Assembly: GCF_005484985.1 (NCBI RefSeq)
Contig: NZ_CP027942.1
Coordinates: forward strand, 2,790,001-2,854,000
Direction: 5' to 3'
Source of the DNA: Agrococcus sp. SGAir0287
GTDB taxonomy: Bacteria > Actinomycetota > Actinomycetes > Actinomycetales > Microbacteriaceae
DNA: 64,000 nt
A program made the position numbers and the translations under genes. Below the pieces are notes generated by a model that saw only the letters and a program-made list of their open reading frames with translations, did no database searches and was not told the DNA's origin. Positions 24,152-32,147 of the stretch are shown one piece after another; within the stretch, counting starts at the first letter, position 1; each line of letters begins with the position of its first letter.

Positions 24152-26431
24152 TCACCGCTGCGGCGGCGGCTGCGGCGGCCACGGCGATGCCGCGCCCTGC
24201 CACGGGCCGGGCGGCGCAGGCACCGGCCCGGGCTGCGGCGGCGGCCCGCCCATCGCACCCACGCCGACGGGTGCGGGAGCACCCCATCCGCCCTCGAGCG
24301 CGACCACGAGCCCCAGCGCGCGGCCACGGCGCATCGTCTCGAGGTCGACCGTCGCCGCGCCCCGCACCCACGCGTCGCGCGGATCCTCGAGCCGGCAGCA
24401 CAGCACCGCCGCGACGGGGATCGTGAGGTAGAGCACGGCGATGGAGGTCGTCTCGTCGTCCATGAGCTGACCCATCGTGCGGGCGACGATGACGGAGCCG
24501 AGCACGAGCACCTGCGTCGCGAACGGCCAGACGACCGCGATCGCGTCGCCCTCCTTCGTACCGGTGCGCGGAGCCCCGAGGAAGAGCAGGCCGAGCAGGC
24601 TCAGCACGACGATGAGCGCCTGCTCGAGGTCGTCCTTCCACACCCCGGGCAGCAGCTGGCCGGCGTGCGCGGTGGCGAGCGGCACGATGGCGAGGCGCAG
24701 CAGCAGGTGCCGGTCGACGACGTCGCGGCGACGGGCCGCGCCCCAGATCGCGAGCGCGAGCACCGCGACGACGATGACGAGCACGATCTGCGACGGCGAC
24801 GCCGCGAAGCGCGGAAGGGTGACCATGAGCAGGTCGTTGCGGAGGATGAGCCACAGCTGCAGCGGGACCGCCACGACGATCGCGACGATCGCGCCCAGGC
24901 GGCCGGTGGACCGGCGGAACCGCGGCACGAGCAGAGGGACGAGCAGCAGCACCGTGCAGGCAAGGCCGAGCAGGTTGCCGTAGACGAGCGTGACGTCGAG
25001 CACGGCGTCCGAGAGCTGCTCGCTGCCGCCCAGCGCGCCCACGATCGCGGTCGCCGCGAACGACAGGAACGCCATGCCCGCCATCGCCGCGAGCACGAGG
25101 ATCGTGAGCACGTGCCCGCGCGGGCGCAGCGGCATCCTGCCCGACCGCGCGACGAGCCAGACGACGAGCCCGCCCACGACGATCGCGTGCGGCCACGAGT
25201 GCCACGACGCCCACCCCCACAGGTTGGCGTCGAGGTCGCCGAAGAGGTTCGACAGCGGGCCCATGCGCACGAGCACGACGACGAGCGCGAGCGACGCCGC
25301 GAGGACGGGTGCCCACGACGCGACGAGGATGCGTCGACCGATGAGGTCGGCGCGCTCGTGCACCTGCTGCGCGTAGAACGCGACGGCGAGGATCGCGGCG
25401 AACGCGACGACGATGAGGGTCGGGAACGCGAGGTCGATCCAGGCGCGCAGGAAGACCCACTGCGTCGGCTCGATGGCGCCCACCCAGGTGACGAGCCCCC
25501 ACTGGACGACGAGCGCGGTCGCGGCGCCGACGGCGAGGTGCACGCGCGGTCGCGGCAGCAGCACGGCGAGCACTGCGAGCACCGCCGCGACGAGGCCGCT
25601 CGCGCCGATGCCTGCGATCCACTGCGGCGCCTGACCCGGTCCCGACACCACCATGTTCAGCGTGATGGCGCTCGACAGGACGGCCACCGGCACGGCGATC
25701 CACCGCAGCCGCGCCCGCTCGAGCAGCAGCAGCAGCGTGACCGAGGCGAACCCGAGGCCGAAGGTGATCTGCAGCGCGACCCATCCGATGACGTCGTGCG
25801 CCCAGTCGCGGCTCGGCGCCTGGCCGGGGAAGACCTGCACGACGCCGGGCGTCAGCAGGATGTCGGCGAAGAGCACCCACGCGGCGAGGAGGACCGCGGC
25901 GAACGCGACGGCCGTCCAGGCGACGCCACGGGGCACGAGGCGGCGCAGGCGGCCGGCCCACCAGGCGCGCAGGACGCGCGTGAAGGTGGTGCGGCCGTCG
26001 GGGGTGCGGCGCCGCGATGCGGATGACGTGGGGTGCTGCCAGGGGTGGCTGCCGGTCGGAGGCGGTCCCTGCAACGGCATCGCGCCCGTCGGCACGTGCG
26101 CATGCTGCAGCGGCATCGCGCTGGTCGGCGCGCCGTAGGCAGGGGATGCGGGCGGAGTCTCGGGATGCGGGGGCTGCGCCGACCCGTACGCGGGCGACGG
26201 CGGCGGCTGGTGCTGCTGCCCGGGCCGGGCCCAGGGCGGAGGCTGCCCCTCGGGCGTCCGTGACGCCGCGCCGCCTGCCGCCTGCGGGCCCGGCGCCGAC
26301 GGCCACGAGGGGCTCGACTGCTGCTCGGACCCGTGCGGAGCGCCCCGGGGCGCATCCGGGCGCGCATCGCGGTGCGACCACGGCGAGCCCTCGCCGGGCC
26401 GCCCCGGCTCGGGCGTGCCACGCGGATCCAT
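24152..26431 (-). CDS. Large multi-pass membrane protein with proline-rich N-terminus
   Basis: 759 residues. The first 150 are a cytoplasmic Pro/Gly/Gln/Ala-rich low-complexity region with repeated PAYG and AMPLQ-type motifs, then an Arg-rich patch (RVLRAWWAGRLRRLVPRGV). From about residue 170 to 700 there are roughly 14-16 hydrophobic segments separated by short loops, and the protein ends in a second proline-rich tail (VPAPPGPWQGAASPWPPQPPPQR). No transporter or enzyme motif is obvious. Proline-rich tails in such actinobacterial proteins often accompany ABC or integral membrane proteins. ATG 26431 chosen because the upstream extension to 26485 has no distinct features. Function unknown. Confidence 0.78.
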   Translation of the reverse strand: MDPRGTPEPGRPGEGSPWSHRDARPDAPRGAPHGSEQQSSPSWPSAPGPQAAGGAASRTPEGQPPPWARPGQQHQPPPSPAYGSAQPPHPETPPASPAYGAPTSAMPLQHAHVPTGAMPLQGPPPTGSHPWQHPTSSASRRRTPDGRTTFTRVLRAWWAGRLRRLVPRGVAWTAVAFAAVLLAAWVLFADILLTPGVVQVFPGQAPSRDWAHDVIGWVALQITFGLGFASVTLLLLLERARLRWIAVPVAVLSSAITLNMVVSGPGQAPQWIAGIGASGLVAAVLAVLAVLLPRPRVHLAVGAATALVVQWGLVTWVGAIEPTQWVFLRAWIDLAFPTLIVVAFAAILAVAFYAQQVHERADLIGRRILVASWAPVLAASLALVVVLVRMGPLSNLFGDLDANLWGWASWHSWPHAIVVGGLVVWLVARSGRMPLRPRGHVLTILVLAAMAGMAFLSFAATAIVGALGGSEQLSDAVLDVTLVYGNLLGLACTVLLLVPLLVPRFRRSTGRLGAIVAIVVAVPLQLWLILRNDLLMVTLPRFAASPSQIVLVIVVAVLALAIWGAARRRDVVDRHLLLRLAIVPLATAHAGQLLPGVWKDDLEQALIVVLSLLGLLFLGAPRTGTKEGDAIAVVWPFATQVLVLGSVIVARTMGQLMDDETTSIAVLYLTIPVAAVLCCRLEDPRDAWVRGAATVDLETMRRGRALGLVVALEGGWGAPAPVGVGAMGGPPPQPGPVPAPPGPWQGAASPWPPQPPPQR

Positions 26432-26570
26432 GCTGCGAGCATGCACCGCCTGGGTGCGAGGTGCCAGGGAGCCGAGCGCCGGCATCCGCTCGCGGGCGCC
26501 CGGGTGCAGGCTGCTCGGGGTCGGCGCGACAGTGCGATCGCACGCCGATCGCAGGCGTCGGCCTCGCAGC

Positions 26571-27383
26571 TCAGGCGGTCGGCGAGTCCTTGCGCGGGCG
26601 ATCGCGCCACGCCTCGATGCCGGTCTTCACGAGCACGGCGACGAGGAAGATCGCGAAGAGGACGCTCGCCGCGCGCGGATCGAGGATCGCCGCGACCGTC
26701 GCGCCGAGCGCCGTCGTGAGGCACGCCGAGACGCCGACGATCGCGGCCGCGACGAGGTCGACGTTCTTGCGCACGAGGTTGCCGATCGTGCCCGAGATCG
26801 CCGTCGGCACCATCATGAGCATCGACGTGCCCTTGGCGACGAGGTCGCTCGACGAGAACAGCAGGATGAGCGCCGGCACGACGACAACCCCGCCGCCGAT
26901 GCCGATGATGCCCGCGAGCACGCCCGTGAAGAGGCCGACGGCGACGAGGCCGGCGATCGTCCAGCCGGTGAGCGCGATGCCGTCGCCGCGCTCGGGCACG
27001 AAGAGGAACAGCTGCACGGCGACCGCGATCGCGAACGCCATGAAGAGGATGCGCACGAACGACACGGGCAGGCGCGCGAGCAGCAGCGCGCCGAGCTGCG
27101 CGCCGACGACCGAGCCGGCGGCGAGGATGAGGGCGGCGACGACGTCGACGTGACCGGGGATGGCGTAGGCGACGACGCCGACGGCGCTCGTCGGCACGAT
27201 CGCCGCGAGGCTCGTGCCGCTCGCGAGCTTGCGCTCGAGGCCGCCGAACGCGAGCAGCAGCGGCACGATGACGATGCCGCCGCCGACGCCGAAGAGCCCC
27301 GACATGAAGCCGGCGACGAGGCCGATGAGCACGAACGCCAGGTAGCGGCGCTTCGGACGGGACTCGAGGGGCATCGCATCCAT
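26571..27383 (-). CDS. TauE/SafE family anion exporter (sulfite/sulfonate type)
   Basis: 270 residues with eight hydrophobic segments. The repeated halves LIGLVAGFMSGLFGVGGGIVIVPLLL and FTGVLAGIIGIGGGVVVVPALILLF are the TauE/SafE signature (two GxFGxGGG motifs), an inner-membrane family exporting or importing sulfur-containing organic anions. Start uncertain between ATG 27383 and 27374, both in frame; both give MPLESRPKRRYLAFVLIG. Neighbours are unrelated. The substrate is not determinable from sequence. Confidence 0.9.
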   Translation of the reverse strand: MDAMPLESRPKRRYLAFVLIGLVAGFMSGLFGVGGGIVIVPLLLAFGGLERKLASGTSLAAIVPTSAVGVVAYAIPGHVDVVAALILAAGSVVGAQLGALLLARLPVSFVRILFMAFAIAVAVQLFLFVPERGDGIALTGWTIAGLVAVGLFTGVLAGIIGIGGGVVVVPALILLFSSSDLVAKGTSMLMMVPTAISGTIGNLVRKNVDLVAAAIVGVSACLTTALGATVAAILDPRAASVLFAIFLVAVLVKTGIEAWRDRPRKDSPTA

Positions 27384-27492
27384 CCTGGCACCGCGCGCGT
27401 GCCTCGCGATCCCCCACCGTTTGGGCAGTAGTGGTCCGCGACACGCCGCGCGAGGCGCCACGAGTGCCCAATCGAGCGCAAGCAGTGACCAA

Positions 27493-28803
27493 TCAGGAGG
27501 GCGCGGATGCCGGCAGCTCGCCGCGGGGTCGCACGAGCGCGCACACGATGCCCGCCACCACCATCGCCGCGGCGCAGATCGCGACGAGGATGCGGAAGTC
27601 GATGACGGCGAGCAGCGCGGCACCGAGCGCGAGGAAGCCGAGCTGCGGCACGTTGATCGCGGCGTTGAGCGCTGCCGACGTGCGGCCCTGCAGCCGCGGC
27701 GGCGTGACGCGCTGGCGGTACGTCACGACGCCGACGATCGCCCACGGCACGCTGAAGCCGATCAGCAGCTGCGCCGCGCTCATGCCGGCCCAGCGCATCC
27801 ATGCCGCGTCCGGCTGCACGATCAGCACCGCGAGCCCGACGACGAGCCCGGCGCCGAGCAGGGCGAGCCCCCACGCGACGAGCAGGCGCTCGCCCGTGCG
27901 GCGCATCGCACGTGCCGCGGTCAGGCCGCCGACGACGGCGCCCGCGCCCTGCACGGCCTGCAGCGGTCCGAGCGCCTCGGGCCCTGCGCCCGTGCCGACC
28001 TCGACGAAGGGGAACACGGTCGCGTTCAGCAGCCCGTTCGCTGCGAACGCGAGCGCCATGACGATCGTGAGGAGGCGCAGGGTCGGCTCCGAGAGCAGCT
28101 GGCGGAAGCCCGCCGTCACCTGCCGCGCCCACGGCTCGTGCGCATCCTCGAGCACCGCGGGCGACTCGTCGATGCGCACCGTCATGAGCACGATCGCCGT
28201 GGCGAGGAAGCATGCGGTCGTCAGCAGCACGACGGCCCACGGCCCCAGCGCGACGTAGAGCACGGTGCCGAGCGGCGGGCTCACGATGCGCATCGCGTTG
28301 TCGATCGACGAGAGCGTGCCGTTCGCCGAGCCGAGCTCCTCGTCGGGCAGCAGGTCGCGCAGCAGCCCGGACTGCGCGGCGCCGGTGACGTTCGCGACGA
28401 GCCCGTAGCCGAACGTCACGACGAAGATGAGCCAGACGTCGCCCGCACCGCGCACGAGCAGCAGGCAGGCGACGAGCGCCGCGCCGCCGAGGTTCGCGGC
28501 GATGAGCAGCCTGCGACGCGAGACGCGGTCGACGACGTGGCCGACGAACGGCGCGAGCAGCGTCGGCGCGCCGAGCGCGAGGAAGACGAGCGCGCCCGCG
28601 GCATCCGATCCGGTCAGCTGCCGCACCCACACCGCGAGCATGAGGTAGAGCGCGCTGTCGCCGAGGTTCGTCGCGACCCAGCCGACCGTGAGGCGACGGA
28701 AGGCGGGCCGGCGGAAGGGCGAGGCCGGGACTGCGGGCGCGGTGGCGATGCCGGCGGGCGGCGCCGGCGGTGCCGGCTCTGGGGTCTGGGTGGGGTCGGC
28801 CAT
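27493..28803 (-). CDS. MFS transporter (MFS_3/EntS-type)
   Basis: 436 residues, about 12 membrane segments behind a Pro/Ala-rich 30-residue N-terminus. VGWVATNLGDSALYLMLAVWV, then GHVVDRVSRRRLLIAANLGGAALV gives the MFS loop 2-3 motif (GxxxDRxxRR), and SGLLRDLLPDEELGSANGTLSSIDNAMRIVSPPLGTVLY is typical of the MFS_3/enterobactin-exporter branch. It lies 99 bases downstream of the ArsR-type regulator gene on the same strand and is probably controlled by it, suggesting efflux of a small toxic compound. Substrate unknown. Confidence 0.88.
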   Translation of the reverse strand: MADPTQTPEPAPPAPPAGIATAPAVPASPFRRPAFRRLTVGWVATNLGDSALYLMLAVWVRQLTGSDAAGALVFLALGAPTLLAPFVGHVVDRVSRRRLLIAANLGGAALVACLLLVRGAGDVWLIFVVTFGYGLVANVTGAAQSGLLRDLLPDEELGSANGTLSSIDNAMRIVSPPLGTVLYVALGPWAVVLLTTACFLATAIVLMTVRIDESPAVLEDAHEPWARQVTAGFRQLLSEPTLRLLTIVMALAFAANGLLNATVFPFVEVGTGAGPEALGPLQAVQGAGAVVGGLTAARAMRRTGERLLVAWGLALLGAGLVVGLAVLIVQPDAAWMRWAGMSAAQLLIGFSVPWAIVGVVTYRQRVTPPRLQGRTSAALNAAINVPQLGFLALGAALLAVIDFRILVAICAAAMVVAGIVCALVRPRGELPASAPS

Positions 28804-28902
28804 GGTCGCTCCGGGGTGCGTGCGAGGGATGCGGTGGGCGGTCGCGCGGGCGCGACGGGATGGCGCGACGCCGGCGCCGGCGCGCGCTGGAGGCTGGAGG
28901 CG

Positions 28903-29532
28903 TCAGGCCTCGGGCGTGGGCGGGGTCCTGGGATCCGGGTTGAGCGTCGCGAAGAGGTGGCCGCGGCGACTGCCTGGCGGTCGCTTGGCGGGGTCGGCCG
29001 CGCGGCCCGCGAAGCGGTCGACCAGGTGGCCGATCGTCTCGGCGAGCTCGCGCATCTCGTCGGCCGTGGCCCAGAAGTCGGAGGTGTTGACGACCATCGC
29101 GCGGACCCACTCCGGATCCTCCGGCGGGGTGGTCGTGAGGTACTCCATGACCCGGCTCGCCTCGCGCTGCACGTAGAGCGCGCCGACGGCGGCGGACGAG
29201 CGGATGGATGCCGGGTCGTGCTCGTCCGGGGTGAGGTTGCGGCCGCGATGCGCGGGCCGCCACGGCTTCGCTGTGCCGCGCTGCTCGCCGCGCACGATGT
29301 AGCCGGCCTTCGCGAGCTGCCGCAGGTGGAAGGAGCAGTTCGACGGGCTCTCGCCCACCTGCTCGGCGATCTCGGTCGCGGTCGCCTCGCCGAGCTCGTC
29401 GAGGACCGCGAGGATCTCGACGCGCAGCGGGTGCGCGAGCGCTCGGAGCATCGCGGGATCGCTCGTGACGAGCATCCCGCGATCCTCGGCGGACGCGCCG
29501 TCGGGCTCGCCGTGCCGCTCCTCGTGCGTCAT
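28903..29532 (-). CDS. ArsR-type winged-helix transcriptional regulator
   Basis: 209 residues. MLRALAHPLRVEILAVLDELGEATATEIAEQVGESPSNCSFHLRQLAKAGYIV (about 24-80) is an ArsR/HTH_20 winged helix; the C-terminal half (about 90-209) is a helical ligand or dimerisation region without the metal-binding cysteines of classical ArsR, so a small organic effector is more likely. ATG 29532 overlaps the stop of the 45-residue gene upstream (ATGA), giving coupled translation. The operator TTGAAAG/CTTTCAA at 29704-29721 lies just upstream of the operon. Likely represses the small gene, itself and the downstream MFS exporter. Confidence 0.87.
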   Translation of the reverse strand: MTHEERHGEPDGASAEDRGMLVTSDPAMLRALAHPLRVEILAVLDELGEATATEIAEQVGESPSNCSFHLRQLAKAGYIVRGEQRGTAKPWRPAHRGRNLTPDEHDPASIRSSAAVGALYVQREASRVMEYLTTTPPEDPEWVRAMVVNTSDFWATADEMRELAETIGHLVDRFAGRAADPAKRPPGSRRGHLFATLNPDPRTPPTPEA

Positions 29533-29666
29533 CGGGCGAAGCCGTGCGTGGCGATCGCCGTCTGGCGCGCCTCGACGTAGCCCTGCTCGGCCGCCGCGGC
29601 GATGCGGCGGGCGCGGTGCACCTGCTCGTCGCGCCGCGTGGTCGCGGTGTCGTGAATGCGTCGCAT
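29529..29666 (-). CDS. 45-residue small protein coupled to the ArsR gene
   Basis: ATG 29664-29666 with a strong GAGAGGAG site, 45 residues beginning MRRIHDTATTRRDEQVHR and ending ATHGFAR, with TGA overlapping the next ATG by four bases. It is basic and predicted helical (EQVHRARRIAAAAEQGY), without hydrophobic stretch. Codon usage matches neighbours. It could be a regulatory partner or a translational leader for the regulator. No family recognised. Confidence 0.72.
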   Translation of the reverse strand: MRRIHDTATTRRDEQVHRARRIAAAAEQGYVEARQTAIATHGFAR

Positions 29667-29703
29667 GGTCGGCTCCTCTCGTGCTCCTCGGATGAGGCGA
29701 TGA

Positions 29704-29721
29704 TTGAAAGACTACTTTCAA
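29704..29721. promoter_or_regulatory. Candidate ArsR-type operator
   Basis: A perfect inverted repeat TTGAAAG-ACTA-CTTTCAA, 38 bases upstream of the first gene of the regulator operon; a further CTTTCAG half-site lies at 29743-29749. Confidence 0.65.
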
Positions 29722-29758
29722 AGCGATTGCTTCGCAAGACTTCTTTCAGACGGGCTGC

Positions 29759-29774
29759 TCGCGATATATCGCGA
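29759..29774. promoter_or_regulatory. Perfect 16-bp palindrome with a second partial copy
   Basis: TCGCGATATATCGCGA at 29759-29774 is perfectly palindromic. A related CGATATATCG lies at 29790-29799, 31 bases apart (three helical turns), which suggests cooperative binding by a dimeric regulator. Located between the ArsR operon and the FKBP gene, so it may serve either. Confidence 0.6.
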
Positions 29775-29860
29775 ATGGCTCGGAGGTCACGATATATCGC
29801 GTTCGCGGGCGACGCAAGCATCGATCCCGAATCGACTCGCGCGTGCGGTTGGATGGAGGC

Positions 29861-30229
29861 ATGAGCGACCTGACCCGTCCCGAGATCGACGCCCCCACGG
29901 GCCCCGCCCCCTCCGAGCTCGTCATCCGCGACATCGTCGTGGGCGACGGCGCCGAGGCGACGCCCGGCGCGACCGTCGAGGTGCACTACCTCGGCGTCGA
30001 GCACGACTCCGGCGAGGAGTTCGACGCGTCGTGGAACCGCGGCCAGTCGATCGAGTTCCCGCTGCGCGGCCTCATCGCCGGCTGGCAGGAGGGCATCCCG
30101 GGCATGAAGGTCGGCGGCCGCCGCGAGCTGACGATCCCGCCGCACCTCGCCTACGGCCCGGCCGGCGGTGGCCACCGCCTCTCGGGCAAGACCCTCATCT
30201 TCGTCATCGACCTGCTCGGCGTGCGCTGA
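29861..30229 (+). CDS. FKBP-type peptidyl-prolyl cis-trans isomerase
   Basis: 122 residues, cytosolic. VEVHYLGVEHDSGEEFDASWNRGQSIEFPL, then LIAGWQEGIPGMKVGGRRELTIPPHLAYGPAG and KTLIFVIDLLGV are a complete single-domain FKBP, with the aromatic pocket residues (Tyr, Trp, Phe, Tyr) in place. Proline isomerisation in protein folding. ATG 29861 chosen over GTG 29843 because MSDLTRPEIDAP is the usual short N-terminus; the GGAGG directly before ATG is too close to score well, so the start is not certain. Single gene, terminated by the hairpin at 30281. Confidence 0.92.
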   Translation: MSDLTRPEIDAPTGPAPSELVIRDIVVGDGAEATPGATVEVHYLGVEHDSGEEFDASWNRGQSIEFPLRGLIAGWQEGIPGMKVGGRRELTIPPHLAYGPAGGGHRLSGKTLIFVIDLLGVR

Positions 30230-30280
30230 CCCGCACCCGCACGCACCTCGCGCAGCGCTCTCCGCGCCCAGCGTATCCAC

Positions 30281-30308
30281 GAGGCCCCCGCCACCCGGCG
30301 GGGGCCTC
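30281..30308 (+). terminator. Terminator hairpin after FKBP
   Basis: GAGGCCCCCGCC and GGCGGGGGCCTC form a perfect 12-bp stem with a four-base loop (ACCC) 52 bases after the FKBP stop. Confidence 0.85.
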
Positions 30309-30335
30309 GCTGCGTCTCCGCCTGCCCATGTCTGC

Positions 30336-30397
30336 CGCAGATCTGAGGTTTTCGGCCCTTTCTGACGTCAGAAGGGGCCGAAAACCTCAGATCTGCG
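30336..30397. repeat. 62-bp near-perfect palindrome
   Basis: Thirty-base arms, left CGCAGATCTGAGGTTTTCGG continuing CCCTTTCTGA, and the right arm its reverse complement with one mismatch, meeting at TGACGTCA. Follows the FKBP terminator and precedes the GntR operator. Could be a bidirectional terminator or a protein-binding or cruciform site. Confidence 0.9.
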
Positions 30398-30452
30398 AGG
30401 CGGGGGACGCGGGCGGTGTTGACAGCGGGGATGGGCGGGCGTACCGTGATGG

Positions 30453-30479
30453 ATTGGTCGGACCAATGTGGTCAGACCA
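30453..30479. promoter_or_regulatory. Twin FadR/GntR-type operators
   Basis: ATTGGTCGGACCAAT (30453-30467, perfect) and TGGTCAGACCA (30469-30479, perfect) match the TGGTCNGACCA pattern of FadR-subfamily operators. They sit 37 and 25 bases upstream of the regulator's ATG, so the regulator probably controls its own operon. Confidence 0.85.
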
Positions 30480-30503
30480 ATGCGAGACTCGATGGAGAGA
30501 GAC

Positions 30504-31235
30504 ATGGACGATGCGCTCGACGCCCTGGTGGCCCGCCTCGTCGACCTCTCGACCGTCGATCGCGACGGCGCTCGCCGCCTCCCGCCCGAGCGGGAGCTCG
30601 TCGAGCAGCTCGAGATGAGCCGCGGCTCGCTGCGCGAGCGCCTCTCGCAGCTCGAGTCCCTCGGCATCCTCGACCGCCGCCAGGGCCACGGCACCTACCT
30701 GCGCTCCCCCGGCTCCTCCGTCGTGCGCACGACCTTCGCCCTCATGGGCGCGCTCGGCGGCGTCCGCCCCGAGCAGATCGACCAGGCGCGCGAGATGCTC
30801 GAGATCGTCACGACCGTCGAGGCCGCGAAGGTCGCGACCGACGACGACGTCGCCGAGCTCGGCCGCCTGGCCGAGTCGATGGTCGACGCGACCGCCGCCG
30901 GCGAGCACGAGGCGGGCCTCGAGGCCGACCTCGCGTTCCACCGCCACCTCTTCACGATCGTCGGCAACCCCATCCTCGACGTCCTGCAGGACGGCCTCGC
31001 CGGCATGCTGCGCGACACGCTCGCCGCGCGCCGCGCGAAGGCCCTGCGCACCGAGACGCCCGCAGCCGACGGCACCTACCTCACCGACACCGTGCACCGG
31101 CAGATCGTCGCCGCGCTCGCCGAGCGCGATCCCGACGCCGCGCGCATCGCGATCCGCCACCACTTCGACCACCACGACGCCGTCGTCGGCAGCACCGACG
31201 ACGACGTCACCGCCCGGAGGGACACCCACGCATGA
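30504..31235 (+). CDS. GntR/FadR-family transcriptional regulator
   Basis: 243 residues. Winged helix near residues 8-75: RRLPPERELVEQLEMSRGSLRERLSQLESLGILDRRQGHGTYL, the GntR signature. An FCD-type all-helical ligand domain follows (about 95-225): EMLEIVTTVEAAKVA, ADLAFHRHLFTIVGNPIL and HRQIVAALAERDPDAARIAIRHH, with the Asp/His residues that usually bind a metal and a carboxylate effector. ATG 30504 has a GGAGAGAG site. Two operators precede it; its stop overlaps the dehydrogenase ATG. Inducer probably a sugar acid or similar carboxylate; inference. Confidence 0.9.
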   Translation: MDDALDALVARLVDLSTVDRDGARRLPPERELVEQLEMSRGSLRERLSQLESLGILDRRQGHGTYLRSPGSSVVRTTFALMGALGGVRPEQIDQAREMLEIVTTVEAAKVATDDDVAELGRLAESMVDATAAGEHEAGLEADLAFHRHLFTIVGNPILDVLQDGLAGMLRDTLAARRAKALRTETPAADGTYLTDTVHRQIVAALAERDPDAARIAIRHHFDHHDAVVGSTDDDVTARRDTHA

Positions 31236-32098
31236 CCACCGCCACCTTCGTCGGCCTCGGCGCCATCGGCACGCCCATGTCGCAGCGCATCGCGGGCGCC
31301 GGCTTCGCCGTCACGGGCGTCGACCCGTTCGAGGCAGCCCGCGAGCGCGCCGTCGCCGCCGGCATCGACGCCGTCGCCTCCATCGCCGAGGCCCCCACGA
31401 CCGGCGCCGTCGTCGTCATGGTCGCCACCGGCGAGCAGCTGGATGCGCTCGTGACCCAGGCCGAGCAGGCCGGCGTCGCCGCCGACCGCCTCTGGATCGT
31501 CATGTCGACCGTCGGCCCCGCCGCCGTCGAGTCGGCGGGCGCGCGGCTGCAGGGGCTCGGCGCGCGCGTCGTCGACGCCCCCGTCACGGGCGGCGTCGCC
31601 CGCGCGACGACCGGCGAGCTCATCATCTTCGCCTCGGGCGCGCAGGCCGACCTCGACGAGGCCGCCGCCGTGCTCGCGCCGCTCGGCACCGTGCGCGTCG
31701 TCGGCGACGCGCTCGGCCAGGGCCAGGGCATCAAGGTCGTGAACCAGCACCTCTGCTCCGTGCACATCGTCGCCGCCGCGGAGGCGCTCGACCTCGGGCG
31801 GCGCCTCGGCCTCGACCCCGCCGCGGTGCTCGACCTCGTCGCCGGCGGCGCCGCCGGCTCGTGGATGCTGTCGGACCGCGGCCCCCGCATGCTCGAGGAC
31901 GACCCGCAGGTCACCTCCACGATCGGCATCTTCGTGAAGGACTCGGGCCTCGTCGCCGAGGCGGCCGAGGCCGCCGGCGCCGAGGTGCCCGTGCTCGCCG
32001 CCGCGCGCGAGCGCTACCTCGCCGCCGCCGACGCCGGCCTCGACCGCGCCGACGACAGCCAGGTCATCCGCACGTACCAGACCCCCTCCCAGCACTAG
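31232..32098 (+). CDS. NAD(P)-dependent dehydrogenase of the 3-hydroxyisobutyrate dehydrogenase family
   Basis: 288 residues. FVGLGAIGTPMSQRI (GxGxxG Rossmann motif) at the start, DAPVTGGVARATTGELIIFASG, GQGIKVVNQHL with the catalytic-type Lys and SVHIVAAAEALDLGRRLGL give the family layout (6-phosphogluconate dehydrogenase-like). The best guess among characterised relatives is an L-threonate- or other hydroxy-acid 2-dehydrogenase. The ATG overlaps the regulator stop by four bases. It belongs to the operon with MHS transporter and split transketolase, so it likely oxidises the imported hydroxy acid. Confidence 0.88.
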   Translation: MTTATFVGLGAIGTPMSQRIAGAGFAVTGVDPFEAARERAVAAGIDAVASIAEAPTTGAVVVMVATGEQLDALVTQAEQAGVAADRLWIVMSTVGPAAVESAGARLQGLGARVVDAPVTGGVARATTGELIIFASGAQADLDEAAAVLAPLGTVRVVGDALGQGQGIKVVNQHLCSVHIVAAAEALDLGRRLGLDPAAVLDLVAGGAAGSWMLSDRGPRMLEDDPQVTSTIGIFVKDSGLVAEAAEAAGAEVPVLAAARERYLAAADAGLDRADDSQVIRTYQTPSQH

Positions 32099-32147
32099 CA
32101 GCACCTCCGGCGGCGCCGTCGCCGCCCCATCACCACCAGGAGCATCC

